The translations under genes and the position numbers were made by a program. This document shows, piece by piece, positions 44,459 to 52,890 of a DNA stretch of 64,000 nucleotides. The notes beneath the pieces were generated by a model. That model was not told where the DNA came from, made no database searches, and saw only the letters and a list, made by a program, of their open reading frames with translations. Origin of the DNA: an uncultured Ignisphaera sp. (lineage in GTDB: Archaea; Thermoproteota; Thermoprotei_A; Sulfolobales; Ignisphaeraceae); contig CALJEI010000004.1 of assembly GCA_938074605.1 (NCBI GenBank), positions 62,001-126,000 of the forward strand. Reading direction: 5' to 3'. Numbering within the stretch: position 1 is the stretch's first letter; each line of letters opens with the position of its first letter.

Positions 44459-45601
44459 TTGAGTACAAAGGTAGTTAACGTACAGATAAATATAGATGCA
44501 GGATTCTGTTCTTTTTGTGGTGCATGTATAGCTGTCTGTCCAACACATGTAGGTTCAAAGAATCTTGATTATATTCCAGAAAAGTCAGCTGATAAACCAA
44601 TTGTTAAGGATTCTCAAAAATGTGAAAAATGTCGACATACATTATGTATGCAAATTTGTCCACAGCTAAATATTCCAGCTAAACTATTTAACACAAGTAG
44701 CTATATCTATCAGGAAGCATACTATTCAAGGTCTAAGATGCAGGAGGCATTAAGTAGGGCACAGGATGGGGGAACAGCTACAACACTCCTTCTAACGGCT
44801 CTAAAAGCAAGATTTGTAGACTATGTGATTATCCTTAAGAAAGACGAGGAATGGTACCCCAGGCCTATGGTTACACAAAGTGAAGCTGATATCATAGACG
44901 CTGCTAGTTCAAAATACGTTTTTTCTCCAATACTTGCTACACTATATGACATTATAGATAAAATTGATGTTGGTAGAATAGCAGTAGTTGGTATTCCATG
45001 TCAGTTAAGAGCTCTTGAAAATATCAGTCAACTTGAATTTAAACATAATAACATCATAGCATTTAAGATCGGCCTCTTCTGTATGCATGGCTTTTCAAGG
45101 GATAGAATGGAATCGATATTAAAGGAGCTTAATATAACATTTCAAGACGTGGTGAAAATGAATATAAAGAAAGGAAAGCTATGGTTTACATTAAAAGATG
45201 GAAGAATATTAGATTATCCATTAAAGAAGGCCGAAAAAGTACTAAGACCAGCATGCAGACAATGCCCAGAACTTTTTTCACCATATGCAAATGTAAATAT
45301 AGGATCTATAGCAGCAGAAGAAAATTGGAACAGCTTACTGATAATGGATTCTAGGGGGAAGGAGCTAGTTGAAAAGGCCATTGATATGGGCCTCCTTGAG
45401 GTCAAGCCTATGGATAGCAGTGGCATTGAAACTATAAATAAGTATGTGAATAAAAAGGTTGGAGATGCATTAAAGTATAGAGAACAATATACCAAGGAGT
45501 TTCAAAACATTCTACTTATAACTCCTACAAAAAGGGGTAGAAAGCTAAGCGACATTCTAGAATATAGATCCAGAAGAAGTATTTATCTCTCACCACTATA
45601 A
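44459..45601 (+). CDS. FrhB/FdhB-like F420-dependent oxidoreductase subunit with two 4Fe-4S clusters
   Basis: This 380-residue protein has an N-terminal two-cluster ferredoxin region (Cys 17, 20, 23 and 27; then Cys 55, 58, 63 and 67 in a C-X2-C-X4-C-X3-C order) followed by the FrhB/FdhB N and C domains that bind F420 and FAD (AQDGGTATTLLLTAL, VGIPCQLRALENI, IGLFCMHGFS, RPACRQCPELFSPYANVNIG). Relatives serve F420-reducing hydrogenase, formate dehydrogenase and F420H2:ferredoxin enzymes. Here no hydrogenase large subunit is adjacent; the next gene, 12 bases on, is a four-cluster ferredoxin. Start is a TTG with GTGA upstream. Confidence 0.88.
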   Translation: MSTKVVNVQINIDAGFCSFCGACIAVCPTHVGSKNLDYIPEKSADKPIVKDSQKCEKCRHTLCMQICPQLNIPAKLFNTSSYIYQEAYYSRSKMQEALSRAQDGGTATTLLLTALKARFVDYVIILKKDEEWYPRPMVTQSEADIIDAASSKYVFSPILATLYDIIDKIDVGRIAVVGIPCQLRALENISQLEFKHNNIIAFKIGLFCMHGFSRDRMESILKELNITFQDVVKMNIKKGKLWFTLKDGRILDYPLKKAEKVLRPACRQCPELFSPYANVNIGSIAAEENWNSLLIMDSRGKELVEKAIDMGLLEVKPMDSSGIETINKYVNKKVGDALKYREQYTKEFQNILLITPTKRGRKLSDILEYRSRRSIYLSPL

Positions 45602-45613
45602 AGGTGAGACTCA

Positions 45614-46081
45614 ATGGTAAGAAAAATATTTATAGATATAGCAAAATGTATTGGCTGCCATGCCTGTGAAATAGCCTGTGAAGAAGTTCATGGGAAATCG
45701 TATATTACTGTCTATGAGGTTACAGATTTCCTTACAATACCATTAAAGTGTATGCACTGTGAAAAAGCACCGTGCGTTAGAGTTTGTCCAACTAGAGCTA
45801 TGAGAAAAGCTGACGGTATTGTTATTGTCGATGATGCGAGATGTATCGGCTGTACATCCTGTATAACAGTATGCCCATTTGGGGCACTAGAGCTTAACTC
45901 TAGAGGAACTGTAGAGAAGTGTGATCAGTGTAAAAATCGTACAGTAAAGGGTTTGCTACCAGCTTGTGTAGCAGCCTGCCCCACAGAGGCATTAGTATTT
46001 ATGGAGGAAGAGGAGTTCACTAAATTAAGAAGGTTAAATGTAGTAAGAGAGCTCAGTGAAAAACTACTGGCATACTGGTGA
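45614..46081 (+). CDS. four-cluster ferredoxin-like electron-transfer protein (HycB/CooF type)
   Basis: This 155-residue protein has sixteen cysteines in four 4Fe-4S motifs: 12/15/18/22, 46/49/54/58, 77/80/83/87 and 103/106/118/122, in the crossed order typical of HycB, CooF and DMSO-reductase beta subunits. It lacks a signal peptide or twin-arginine motif, so it is cytoplasmic. ATG behind AAGGTGAGA, 12 bases after the FrhB-like gene, so the two form one operon. The pair probably moves electrons between F420 and ferredoxin, or to an enzyme encoded elsewhere. Confidence 0.9.
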   Translation: MVRKIFIDIAKCIGCHACEIACEEVHGKSYITVYEVTDFLTIPLKCMHCEKAPCVRVCPTRAMRKADGIVIVDDARCIGCTSCITVCPFGALELNSRGTVEKCDQCKNRTVKGLLPACVAACPTEALVFMEEEEFTKLRRLNVVRELSEKLLAYW

Positions 46082-46372
46082 GGGTAGACATGGAGTATTT
46101 TTGCTACTGTTTTAGTTTTCATAAAGATTTATATGGGTTGATGTGATAGGAAAAGTATTTCTCTGCTAATATACTGCATAAAAGCCGTCCACGGGAGATT
46201 ATAAGCCTGTTGAAACTTTTAAAGATGAAGGCTCCTCCCAAAAGCTTTATAATGTGAGGTATTTGTGTGCTTTGAATGTCTCTACTGCTGATGTAAATCC
46301 ATGACCAATGTAGAGAAAAGGAAATAGGGTGATGAACTCAACTTAGTGTAGATCGATATGAGAGCTGAACCC

Positions 46373-47125
46373 CTAGCTACTATATAGCTTACTCCAATGT
46401 CTTTCAATTTCTGTCTTTAGAGCATGGATGGCCTCTTTAGAGATCCTTCCGAGTCTAACACCACCACTACAAGCGGCAGTCCTAACACCAATAACATCGA
46501 AACCTAAATCTACACATGTAGGAATGTGTTTAGCCTTTAGGCCACCTGCAATGGCTGCATATAAGCCGTTCTTATGGGCGTTAGTCACAAATTCATTTAG
46601 GTACTGAAGTGGAATATAGTCGAAAGTTGATTTACCATTCTTGATACGCGTATCGATCATGACCCCCCAAACTCTAGTAGTCTTAGCAACCTCAATAATC
46701 TCTAGGGGCTCCAGTGCACCTATATTTTTCCAGTCAGCATAACTAACTAAAACAACATTAGTTCTATTGTTGCAATATGTGATTGTCTTTTTGATTTGTG
46801 AAACAGTATAGAGTGCTTTATTGTAGTCATTCATCTCTATACCTATTTTAATGTAGTTAACATTTAGTGAGGAAAGTGTGTATGCTATATAGCTAAAACT
46901 ATGATTGTAATCTTTAATATCACCTATTGCTATGCTTATCTCCTTAGACCTCTTATTAATAATATTTACGATACTGAAGACTACGTCTAGCTGTGGAAGT
47001 CCCAAAGAACCTATAGAGGGATCTTTAACATCAACTATATCAGCATCCCCCTCTATAACCTCTGGCACCTCATCTACAGTCCATATACTGACAAGAAGTT
47101 TCGGTCTTGACTTTAATTTCGCCAT
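46373..47125 (-). CDS. mfnB: 4-(hydroxymethyl)-2-furancarboxaldehyde-phosphate synthase (methanofuran biosynthesis)
   Basis: MfnB makes the furan ring of methanofuran from glyceraldehyde-3-phosphate. The ~250-residue barrel protein opens with LLVSIWTVDEVPEVIEGDAD-IVDVKDPSIGSLG, where Lys about 34 matches the Schiff-base lysine of the DVKxPxxGSLG motif. Later come GIEMNDYN, NVVLVSYADW, GVMIDTRIKNGKSTFDY and AIAGGLKAKHIP, all family features. The ATG at 47125 has GGAGGG at good spacing; the ATG at 47131 is too close. It supports the methanofuran-using Fwd and Ftr enzymes upstream. Confidence 0.92.
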   Translation of the reverse strand: MAKLKSRPKLLVSIWTVDEVPEVIEGDADIVDVKDPSIGSLGLPQLDVVFSIVNIINKRSKEISIAIGDIKDYNHSFSYIAYTLSSLNVNYIKIGIEMNDYNKALYTVSQIKKTITYCNNRTNVVLVSYADWKNIGALEPLEIIEVAKTTRVWGVMIDTRIKNGKSTFDYIPLQYLNEFVTNAHKNGLYAAIAGGLKAKHIPTCVDLGFDVIGVRTAACSGGVRLGRISKEAIHALKTEIERHWSKLYSS

Positions 47126-47289
47126 AGGCATAACCCTCCATCTTATAAGTGGTATTGAAAAATATTTACAGTACTAGTACATCATTTTTAGCAGTTTAAA
47201 CGTTTTTAAAGCTTAAATACATAATATTATTTAAGGCGTAGTAATCAGTATTGTGGTAGCTAGAAAATGTAGCAAAGGAGGTGATAGCA

Positions 47290-49401
47290 TTGGCTTTTAG
47301 CGGTATAGACCTATTTAAACCTCGAAGTGTAGCTGTCATTGGAGCGTCAAGAGAACCCAATAAAGTTGGGCATGCAGTACTGAAGAATATTATTAATAGT
47401 GGATTTCAAGGAAAGGTATATCCAATAAATCCCAAAGCGGAGGAAGTACTAGGTATTAAGGCATATAAATCGGTACTAGATGTTTCAGAGGACATAGATC
47501 TAGCCATAATGGTTGTACCTGCCTCTATAGCCTTAGATGTAGCTGAAGAGTGTGGTAAGAAGGGCATTAAACATCTTGTTGTAATTTCAGCCGGTTTTAA
47601 AGAAATAGGGGGTGAAGGTGTTGAAAGGGAGCGAAAACTTATTGAAATAGCTAGAAAATATGGTATGAGGATAGTGGGACCTAATTGTCTTGGTATTATA
47701 GATACATATACACCTATAAATGCATCATTTTCAGCCACCATGCCGAGGAGAGGTAACATAGCATTTATCTCACAAAGTGGAGCTCTACTTACTGCAATTC
47801 TTGATTGGAGTATTAGAAGAGGTATAGGTTTTTCAAGAATTGTAAGCCTAGGTAATAAAGCTGACTTAAATGAAGCTGACTTTATTCAAGCTGTTGAGGA
47901 AGACATCAATACAAAAGTTATTCTATTATATCTAGAGTCTATTGAGAATGGTAGAAAATTTATAGAAATCGCAGGTAGGGTTAGTAGAAAGAAGCCAATA
48001 GTGCTTCTTAAGGGTGGTGTTACAGAAGCTGGCGCTAGAGCAGCTATGAGCCATACTGGAGCTATGACAAGTAGTGTAACAGCTCTTGAAGCAGGACTTA
48101 AAAAAGCAGGTGTACTACTTGCTCGTACTCTTTCAGAGTTATTTGACTATGCTATAGCATTTAGCTATCAGCCGATACCTATAAATAATAGGATTGCAGT
48201 AGTAACTAATGCTGGAGGGCCAGGGGTCATAACATCGGATATGATCATAGCCCGAGGGCTAAGGCTTGCATTACTTACTCCAGATACTATAAATAGCCTT
48301 AGATCGAAACTCCCACCAGCTGCAACAATATCTAATCCTGTAGATGTACTTGGAGATGCTAGAGCCGATAGATATAGCTATGCCATAGAGATGGTGCTAA
48401 ATGACGATAATGTAGATGGTTTGATTGTAATACTAACACCTCAAGCCATGACTGAGCCTATAGAGACTGCAAAGGCTATGCTAAGACTAAATAAGAAGTA
48501 TCCAAATAAGCCAATGATAGGGGTGTTCATAGGAGGCGATATGGTTGAAGAAGCATCTAAAATACTTATGGAAAATGGTCTTCCCGTATATGATTTACCT
48601 GAAAGAGGGGTTGTTGCAATCTATGGTTTGTGTAAATATAGAGAAAACTTAGAATATTTAGAGAAAATCTTAGAGAAAGCAACATTTTTCGACATTGATA
48701 GAGCTACGGCGCTATCCATAATAAGTAATGTTAGAAATGAAAATCGTAAAACACTATTGGAGTCGGACGCTAAAGACCTTGTAAGAAGCTATGGTATTCC
48801 AGTAGCTCCAACACGCCTTGCAAGAAATGAGGATGAAGCTGTTGAAATAGCTAGTAAGCTTGGCTATCCAGTGGTATTAAAGATAGCTTCACCAGATATT
48901 GTACATAAGACAGATATAGGAGGCGTTATAATGAATATAAACTCAGAGAGAGAAGTTAGAGAAGCATTTAGAACTATAATTGATAGAGCATATAGATATG
49001 CACCAAAGGCAACCATATATGGAGTAGTTGTACAAAAAATGGTTCCAAGAGGTAGAGAGGTGATAATTGGTGTATCTAGAGATCCTGTATTTGGCCATAT
49101 TATAATGTTTGGTCTTGGTGGGATATATACAAACATATTTAGAGATGTCTCATTTAGACTGGCACCCCTCTCAGTGTATGAGGCTAAAGAAATGGTTAGT
49201 GAAACAAAGGCATATACATTACTAAGAGGCTACCGAGGCGAAGAACCATCAGACATATCATCGATAATAAATATTCTACTTAGAGTTAGTCAATTGGTTA
49301 GTGATATACCCGATATAGCAGAAATGGATATTAACCCCCTCTTTGTATATAATGAGGGTATGGGTAGTCTAGCTATAGATGTAAAGGTGGTACTCTCATA
49401 G
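47290..49401 (+). CDS. acd: ADP-forming acetyl-CoA/acyl-CoA synthetase, fused alpha and beta subunits
   Basis: This ~703-residue enzyme converts acyl-CoA, ADP and phosphate to acid, CoA and ATP. It joins an alpha part (CoA-binding RSVAVIGASREPNKVGHAVL; succinyl-CoA-ligase-like GNIAFISQSGALL; phospho-histidine about 255 in AMSHTGAM) to a beta ATP-grasp part (about 485-703; IPVAPTRLARNEDEAVEIAS, GYPVVLKIASPDIVHKTDIG). In archaea this is the main substrate-level ATP step from acetyl-CoA. The TTG at 47290 fits AAAGGAGGTGAT; a GTG at 47281 lies inside that site. One base after it comes the BioD/DRTGG gene frame. Confidence 0.93.
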   Translation: MAFSGIDLFKPRSVAVIGASREPNKVGHAVLKNIINSGFQGKVYPINPKAEEVLGIKAYKSVLDVSEDIDLAIMVVPASIALDVAEECGKKGIKHLVVISAGFKEIGGEGVERERKLIEIARKYGMRIVGPNCLGIIDTYTPINASFSATMPRRGNIAFISQSGALLTAILDWSIRRGIGFSRIVSLGNKADLNEADFIQAVEEDINTKVILLYLESIENGRKFIEIAGRVSRKKPIVLLKGGVTEAGARAAMSHTGAMTSSVTALEAGLKKAGVLLARTLSELFDYAIAFSYQPIPINNRIAVVTNAGGPGVITSDMIIARGLRLALLTPDTINSLRSKLPPAATISNPVDVLGDARADRYSYAIEMVLNDDNVDGLIVILTPQAMTEPIETAKAMLRLNKKYPNKPMIGVFIGGDMVEEASKILMENGLPVYDLPERGVVAIYGLCKYRENLEYLEKILEKATFFDIDRATALSIISNVRNENRKTLLESDAKDLVRSYGIPVAPTRLARNEDEAVEIASKLGYPVVLKIASPDIVHKTDIGGVIMNINSEREVREAFRTIIDRAYRYAPKATIYGVVVQKMVPRGREVIIGVSRDPVFGHIIMFGLGGIYTNIFRDVSFRLAPLSVYEAKEMVSETKAYTLLRGYRGEEPSDISSIINILLRVSQLVSDIPDIAEMDINPLFVYNEGMGSLAIDVKVVLS

Positions 49402-49410
49402 GTGTTAACC

Positions 49411-50472
49411 ATGAAGGCTATATATTTTATTGGAGAGAGAGGTAAGACAATTCTAATATATGGCCTCTTAAGGAGGTTTTCTCTAGAGGGTTTTAAGGTA
49501 GCATATTTTAAACCTATATCAATAGCTAGAATAAGGCTTGCATCTGGTAAATATGTAGATACAGATGTTATTGCAATTAAAGAAGCACTAGGGCTTGAGA
49601 ACTCAATAGAGCATATCTCACCTGTGGTAATATCTAGGGGCTATCTTGAGTTAGGCGAACATATAGATGATGTTAAAGCTAGCATCTTGGAGAGTTTTAA
49701 AAAGATTAGTGAAGGTAGGGACGTTGTTGTTGTTGAAGGGTATACACCTGCGGAGGCATTAACGTCTATTAACTGTGGTGTAGTAGAGCTTGCAAAGATG
49801 TTTGGAGCAAAGATAATATTTGTTATAGATTGTAAAAGTAGAGCAGTAATTGATGAAATAACTGATAGGATAGTTCTTTACAGATGTTTTATAGAGAAAT
49901 TAGGTGGTGAACTGTATGGTGTTATTCTTAATGCTGTACCAATAGTATATGCTGAGCGTATTAGAAGCCTAATAGTTCCACATTTAGAGAGTCTTGGAAT
50001 TAAAATACTTGGTGTAATTGAAGAGAGGCCTAGACTTTTAGCTTTAACTGTGAAGGACATTGTAGAAGCGTTGGGTGCTGAGGTTCTAGAGGGTAGAGAT
50101 AGACTGAATACCATGGTAGAAGATATCCTAGTAGGTGCTATGGGGCCTGAAGCAGCTATTAGATGGTTTAGAAGAGCAGTAAATGCTGCTATTGTTACAG
50201 GTGGTGATAGAACTGACTTGATAATGCAGGCTCTTGAAACTCGTGCGAGTGCTATAATTTTAACGGGGAATTTATATCCATCTAGAGGCGTCTTAATACG
50301 AGCTAGAGAAACAGGCACCCCTATATTATTGGTACCATATGATACATTTACAACAGTCGAAAAACTTAGAGAGATGCAGGGAATAGTTACAGCGGATTCG
50401 TTAAAGATTAGAGATAAGGATCTATTAGCAATTATTGAGAAGGAGGTTAAGTGGAGGGAACTACTGGCATAG
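49411..50472 (+). CDS. BioD-like/DRTGG-domain protein related to the N-terminal part of phosphotransacetylase
   Basis: This ~353-residue protein has an N-terminal P-loop-like BioD/CobQ domain (AIYFIGERGKTILIYGLLRR; DVVVVEGYTPAEALTSINCG; KIIFVIDCKS) and a C-terminal DRTGG domain (VEDILVGAMGPEAAIRWFRR, AAIVTGGDRTDLIMQALETR). This COG0857 arrangement is fused to phosphotransacetylase in bacteria and is free in some archaea. Directly behind the acyl-CoA synthetase it may sense or regulate acetyl-CoA flux. ATG at 49411 with GGTG ahead. Its end overlaps the convergent CofE-like gene by 26 bases. Confidence 0.8.
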   Translation: MKAIYFIGERGKTILIYGLLRRFSLEGFKVAYFKPISIARIRLASGKYVDTDVIAIKEALGLENSIEHISPVVISRGYLELGEHIDDVKASILESFKKISEGRDVVVVEGYTPAEALTSINCGVVELAKMFGAKIIFVIDCKSRAVIDEITDRIVLYRCFIEKLGGELYGVILNAVPIVYAERIRSLIVPHLESLGIKILGVIEERPRLLALTVKDIVEALGAEVLEGRDRLNTMVEDILVGAMGPEAAIRWFRRAVNAAIVTGGDRTDLIMQALETRASAIILTGNLYPSRGVLIRARETGTPILLVPYDTFTTVEKLREMQGIVTADSLKIRDKDLLAIIEKEVKWRELLA

Positions 50473-51355
50473 AATTATAGTTTTTAAATCTTAATATTAT
50501 AACAGGATAGTGTTTAACTCTTCTAAGCGATAGCCACGTGAGAGAATTAAGGTGCTCGGAATCTAATACCCTAATCATTTCAATAATATTTCTCCCAATA
50601 CCACAGCCACGAAATTTTTCACCTATACGTGCTAATCTAAGTATTGTATAGAGATCAAGTTGAATGCCTACATATGCTGTTGGTGTTGGGAATCTTTCAA
50701 ATGAGTCCTTAAATGTTCTACCTAAAATGTAGGCTATAACACCAAGATCTATAACACCTCTTACTGTAGAAGGTCTTGTTGCAAGTGCAATGGATTTAAC
50801 ATATTTTGGAACAAAACATCTATCAGTGTCAACAACAAGAATATTTACATCTACTGATAGTCTATTCTCTATAGATAGCTTTATCTCTTTAACCACCTTA
50901 GCAATATTTTTAATTGGTATAGATACATAATAGTATGGGAGGTTTACTGTATCTATGCCAAATTCAGAGAGTGGTTTTAGAAAATGCTTTATTCCACCAT
51001 AGTATAGTGCAAGTTTTTTGTGCTTTGCTAATAGCTCTAGGGGAGTCTCAACCATGATTTTAACTGTATTTATATCTATAAATAGCTGTCTAAGAAGGTA
51101 GCCCCAGAGAATTCTTGAGGTGAGAAACGTCATTATAATTGTTATAGGGTCTACACTTATTAAATTTTCATCATATATATTACTAAGGGCTATGCTGAGA
51201 GCTTTATCGGATACAACAATGATGTCACCATCTTTAATCATACTACCATAGATATCTACAATTTCTTTAACAACATCCGTACCAGGCAACCAATATCTAC
51301 TGGGTCTTTTAATAATGCATAGCTTATATCTTCTCCTTAAATTTAAATAACTCAT
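50447..51355 (-). CDS. divergent CofE-like protein (F420-0 ligase superfamily), substrate unknown
   Basis: This 302-residue protein keeps the CofE fold marks in weaker form: DGDIIVVSDKALSIALSNIY near the front, ILVVDTDRCFV where CofE has VSDTYGRPF, and VRGVIDLGVIAYILGRTF where CofE has the DEIAAAAELVMG helix. The CofE glycine loop (GANAGIDQSN) is not found. It is therefore a paralogue of the cofE at 43.6 kb with likely another substrate. It is the last gene of a minus-strand run with ECF T and S components, cofD and cofC, so a role in F420 or a related pterin/flavin cofactor is inferred. Confidence 0.7.
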   Translation of the reverse strand: MSYLNLRRRYKLCIIKRPSRYWLPGTDVVKEIVDIYGSMIKDGDIIVVSDKALSIALSNIYDENLISVDPITIIMTFLTSRILWGYLLRQLFIDINTVKIMVETPLELLAKHKKLALYYGGIKHFLKPLSEFGIDTVNLPYYYVSIPIKNIAKVVKEIKLSIENRLSVDVNILVVDTDRCFVPKYVKSIALATRPSTVRGVIDLGVIAYILGRTFKDSFERFPTPTAYVGIQLDLYTILRLARIGEKFRGCGIGRNIIEMIRVLDSEHLNSLTWLSLRRVKHYPVIILRFKNYNSMPVVPST

Positions 51356-51389
51356 ATATTACTGTACCTCTTTAATTTATTACCATTCA

Positions 51390-52130
51390 CTATGGAGGTA
51401 CATCCATTGCTATTGATGTGTATAGGCAAATTAGTAGTATTATTGAAGTAGTTGTGATTATAACTATATCTCTAACCTTTATTGAAGTGTTTATCGGGCA
51501 TCTAGGAATACCGTGGATATATATAGCCTCTGTAATCTCTCTAGCATGATTTACTGTATAGAGAATCATTGGTAATATTACTCGATATAGATATCTCGAA
51601 CCATATTTTAGTTTTACTGTTAACAAAGCCTCTGAATACATTACTATAATATATGGTAGCCGTGAAAAAGCTATAGCTATTGCAGCTCCTAATTCACTAA
51701 GGCCGATACTCTCTAAAAACCATTTAATTTCTTCTATCTTAGTCCACTGAAATATAAGGGCTATAACTATAAACATAAGGGCTCCTCTTAGTGATGCCAT
51801 AGCTACACTAGCCATATCAACAAACCAAAGATTAAGTAGCCTAGCAAACAAATTTATGGCTAAACCTATTGCTATGAAGATCGCAACAAATTGTAGACCT
51901 TCTAAAATCTTTCTAAAGCTACCACTTATATAGAGAATAACTAGGACCATAATCAATATAGGTGACATATAAAATAAATTGGATAAAGGCTTTAATCCCA
52001 GGAATGGATTGATAAGAAGGTATAGAAGTAGGACAGCGGAAATAGTTATTCTTGTGATAATACTTAGCCCGGTAGATGAAGTATAGATGAAGGTATATGC
52101 TATGTTTTTCAACATTGAAATATTACCCAT
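51390..52130 (-). CDS. ECF transporter T-component-like membrane protein
   Basis: This 246-residue protein has about six membrane helices and, near the C-terminal side, amphipathic coupling-type segments (EALLTVKLKYGSRYLYRVIL, HAREITEAIYIHGIPRCP) in the place of the Ala-Arg-Gly helices of EcfT/CbiQ proteins. The second segment resembles the consensus of T components loosely. It lies between an S-component-like gene and the CofE-like gene in the cofD operon. No ECF ATPase gene is in this window, so energy coupling would need one elsewhere. Confidence 0.65.
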   Translation of the reverse strand: MGNISMLKNIAYTFIYTSSTGLSIITRITISAVLLLYLLINPFLGLKPLSNLFYMSPILIMVLVILYISGSFRKILEGLQFVAIFIAIGLAINLFARLLNLWFVDMASVAMASLRGALMFIVIALIFQWTKIEEIKWFLESIGLSELGAAIAIAFSRLPYIIVMYSEALLTVKLKYGSRYLYRVILPMILYTVNHAREITEAIYIHGIPRCPINTSIKVRDIVIITTTSIILLICLYTSIAMDVPP

Positions 52131-52287
52131 AGCACAACTGTAATAACCTAAATGTTAAACGTTTCATCTAAGAGATATTTAAACTATTATTTATTTAAAA
52201 ATTATTTAGTCTCTAAATTCTGTTTTTATCGCATAATACTTAACGTACCATTAAGTCACCTTATAACATAAATTGTAGGGATATTAA

Positions 52288-52890
52288 TTATGTAATGAAG
52301 CCTATTTTACTAAGTGTTCTAACCATAGGTAGTGTTAATATTGATACATAGGTTGCAGAAATGGCGTTGAATAACACTATTAAATGGAGTATGGGCATAA
52401 TGATGTTATTCAAGGCCATAATATATGAGGGTGCTCCCCAGAATAATGTCGCTATTAATGGTGTTATAAGAATGTTTAGTATGGCCATGACTATAGATCT
52501 ACTTGCTATAGCTGTAGCTACAAGCAGAAGGGATGCCATTCCTGTAGATATGTGGGGGTATCTCCTATTAATATGTTTATATAGACATACCATCGGTATA
52601 TAGGTTGAGGCTTCAGCTAAAACCTTCATAAGAGGACTTAAAGGATTTGTAGCTCCCATTAATAAAATCCCTAAGTAAAATATAGGTAGACCTAGTGTGA
52701 TAGAAAGTGTAAGATTTATAAAGCCAGCTACTGCTAGTGGAATTCCACATAAATCAAATTTTAAGAATGGAGCTAGCGGAAAGTCGATTTTAGCTATATG
52801 GATGGGTATGGCAAGTGCAGATAACATGATTACTAGAGCTGTAGTCAATTTAAATGGCTTTGAAGGTATTTTGGGAACTGGTATAGTCAA
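52288..52890 (-). CDS. ECF transporter S-component-like membrane protein (RibU-like)
   Basis: This 200-residue protein has about six helices. The loop after helix one, AKIDFPLAPFLKFDLCGIPLA, strongly resembles the FP-PFLKFD-DIP pattern of RibU-type and related vitamin-binding S components, and GILLMGATNPLSPLMKVLAE fits the next helix. The TTG start overlaps the cofD stop (TTGA). Since F420 is made from a riboflavin precursor, the substrate could be a flavin, a deazaflavin or another vitamin; this is inference from position. A T-component-like gene follows. Confidence 0.7.
   Translation of the reverse strand: MTIPVPKIPSKPFKLTTALVIMLSALAIPIHIAKIDFPLAPFLKFDLCGIPLAVAGFINLTLSITLGLPIFYLGILLMGATNPLSPLMKVLAEASTYIPMVCLYKHINRRYPHISTGMASLLLVATAIASRSIVMAILNILITPLIATLFWGAPSYIMALNNIIMPILHLIVLFNAISATYVSILTLPMVRTLSKIGFIT

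Noticed and set aside
46325-46370. Possible C/D box RNA starting at GTGATGA with CTGA near 46362
   Set aside because: Inner boxes are missing and the spacing is not typical; chance is likely in AT-rich DNA.
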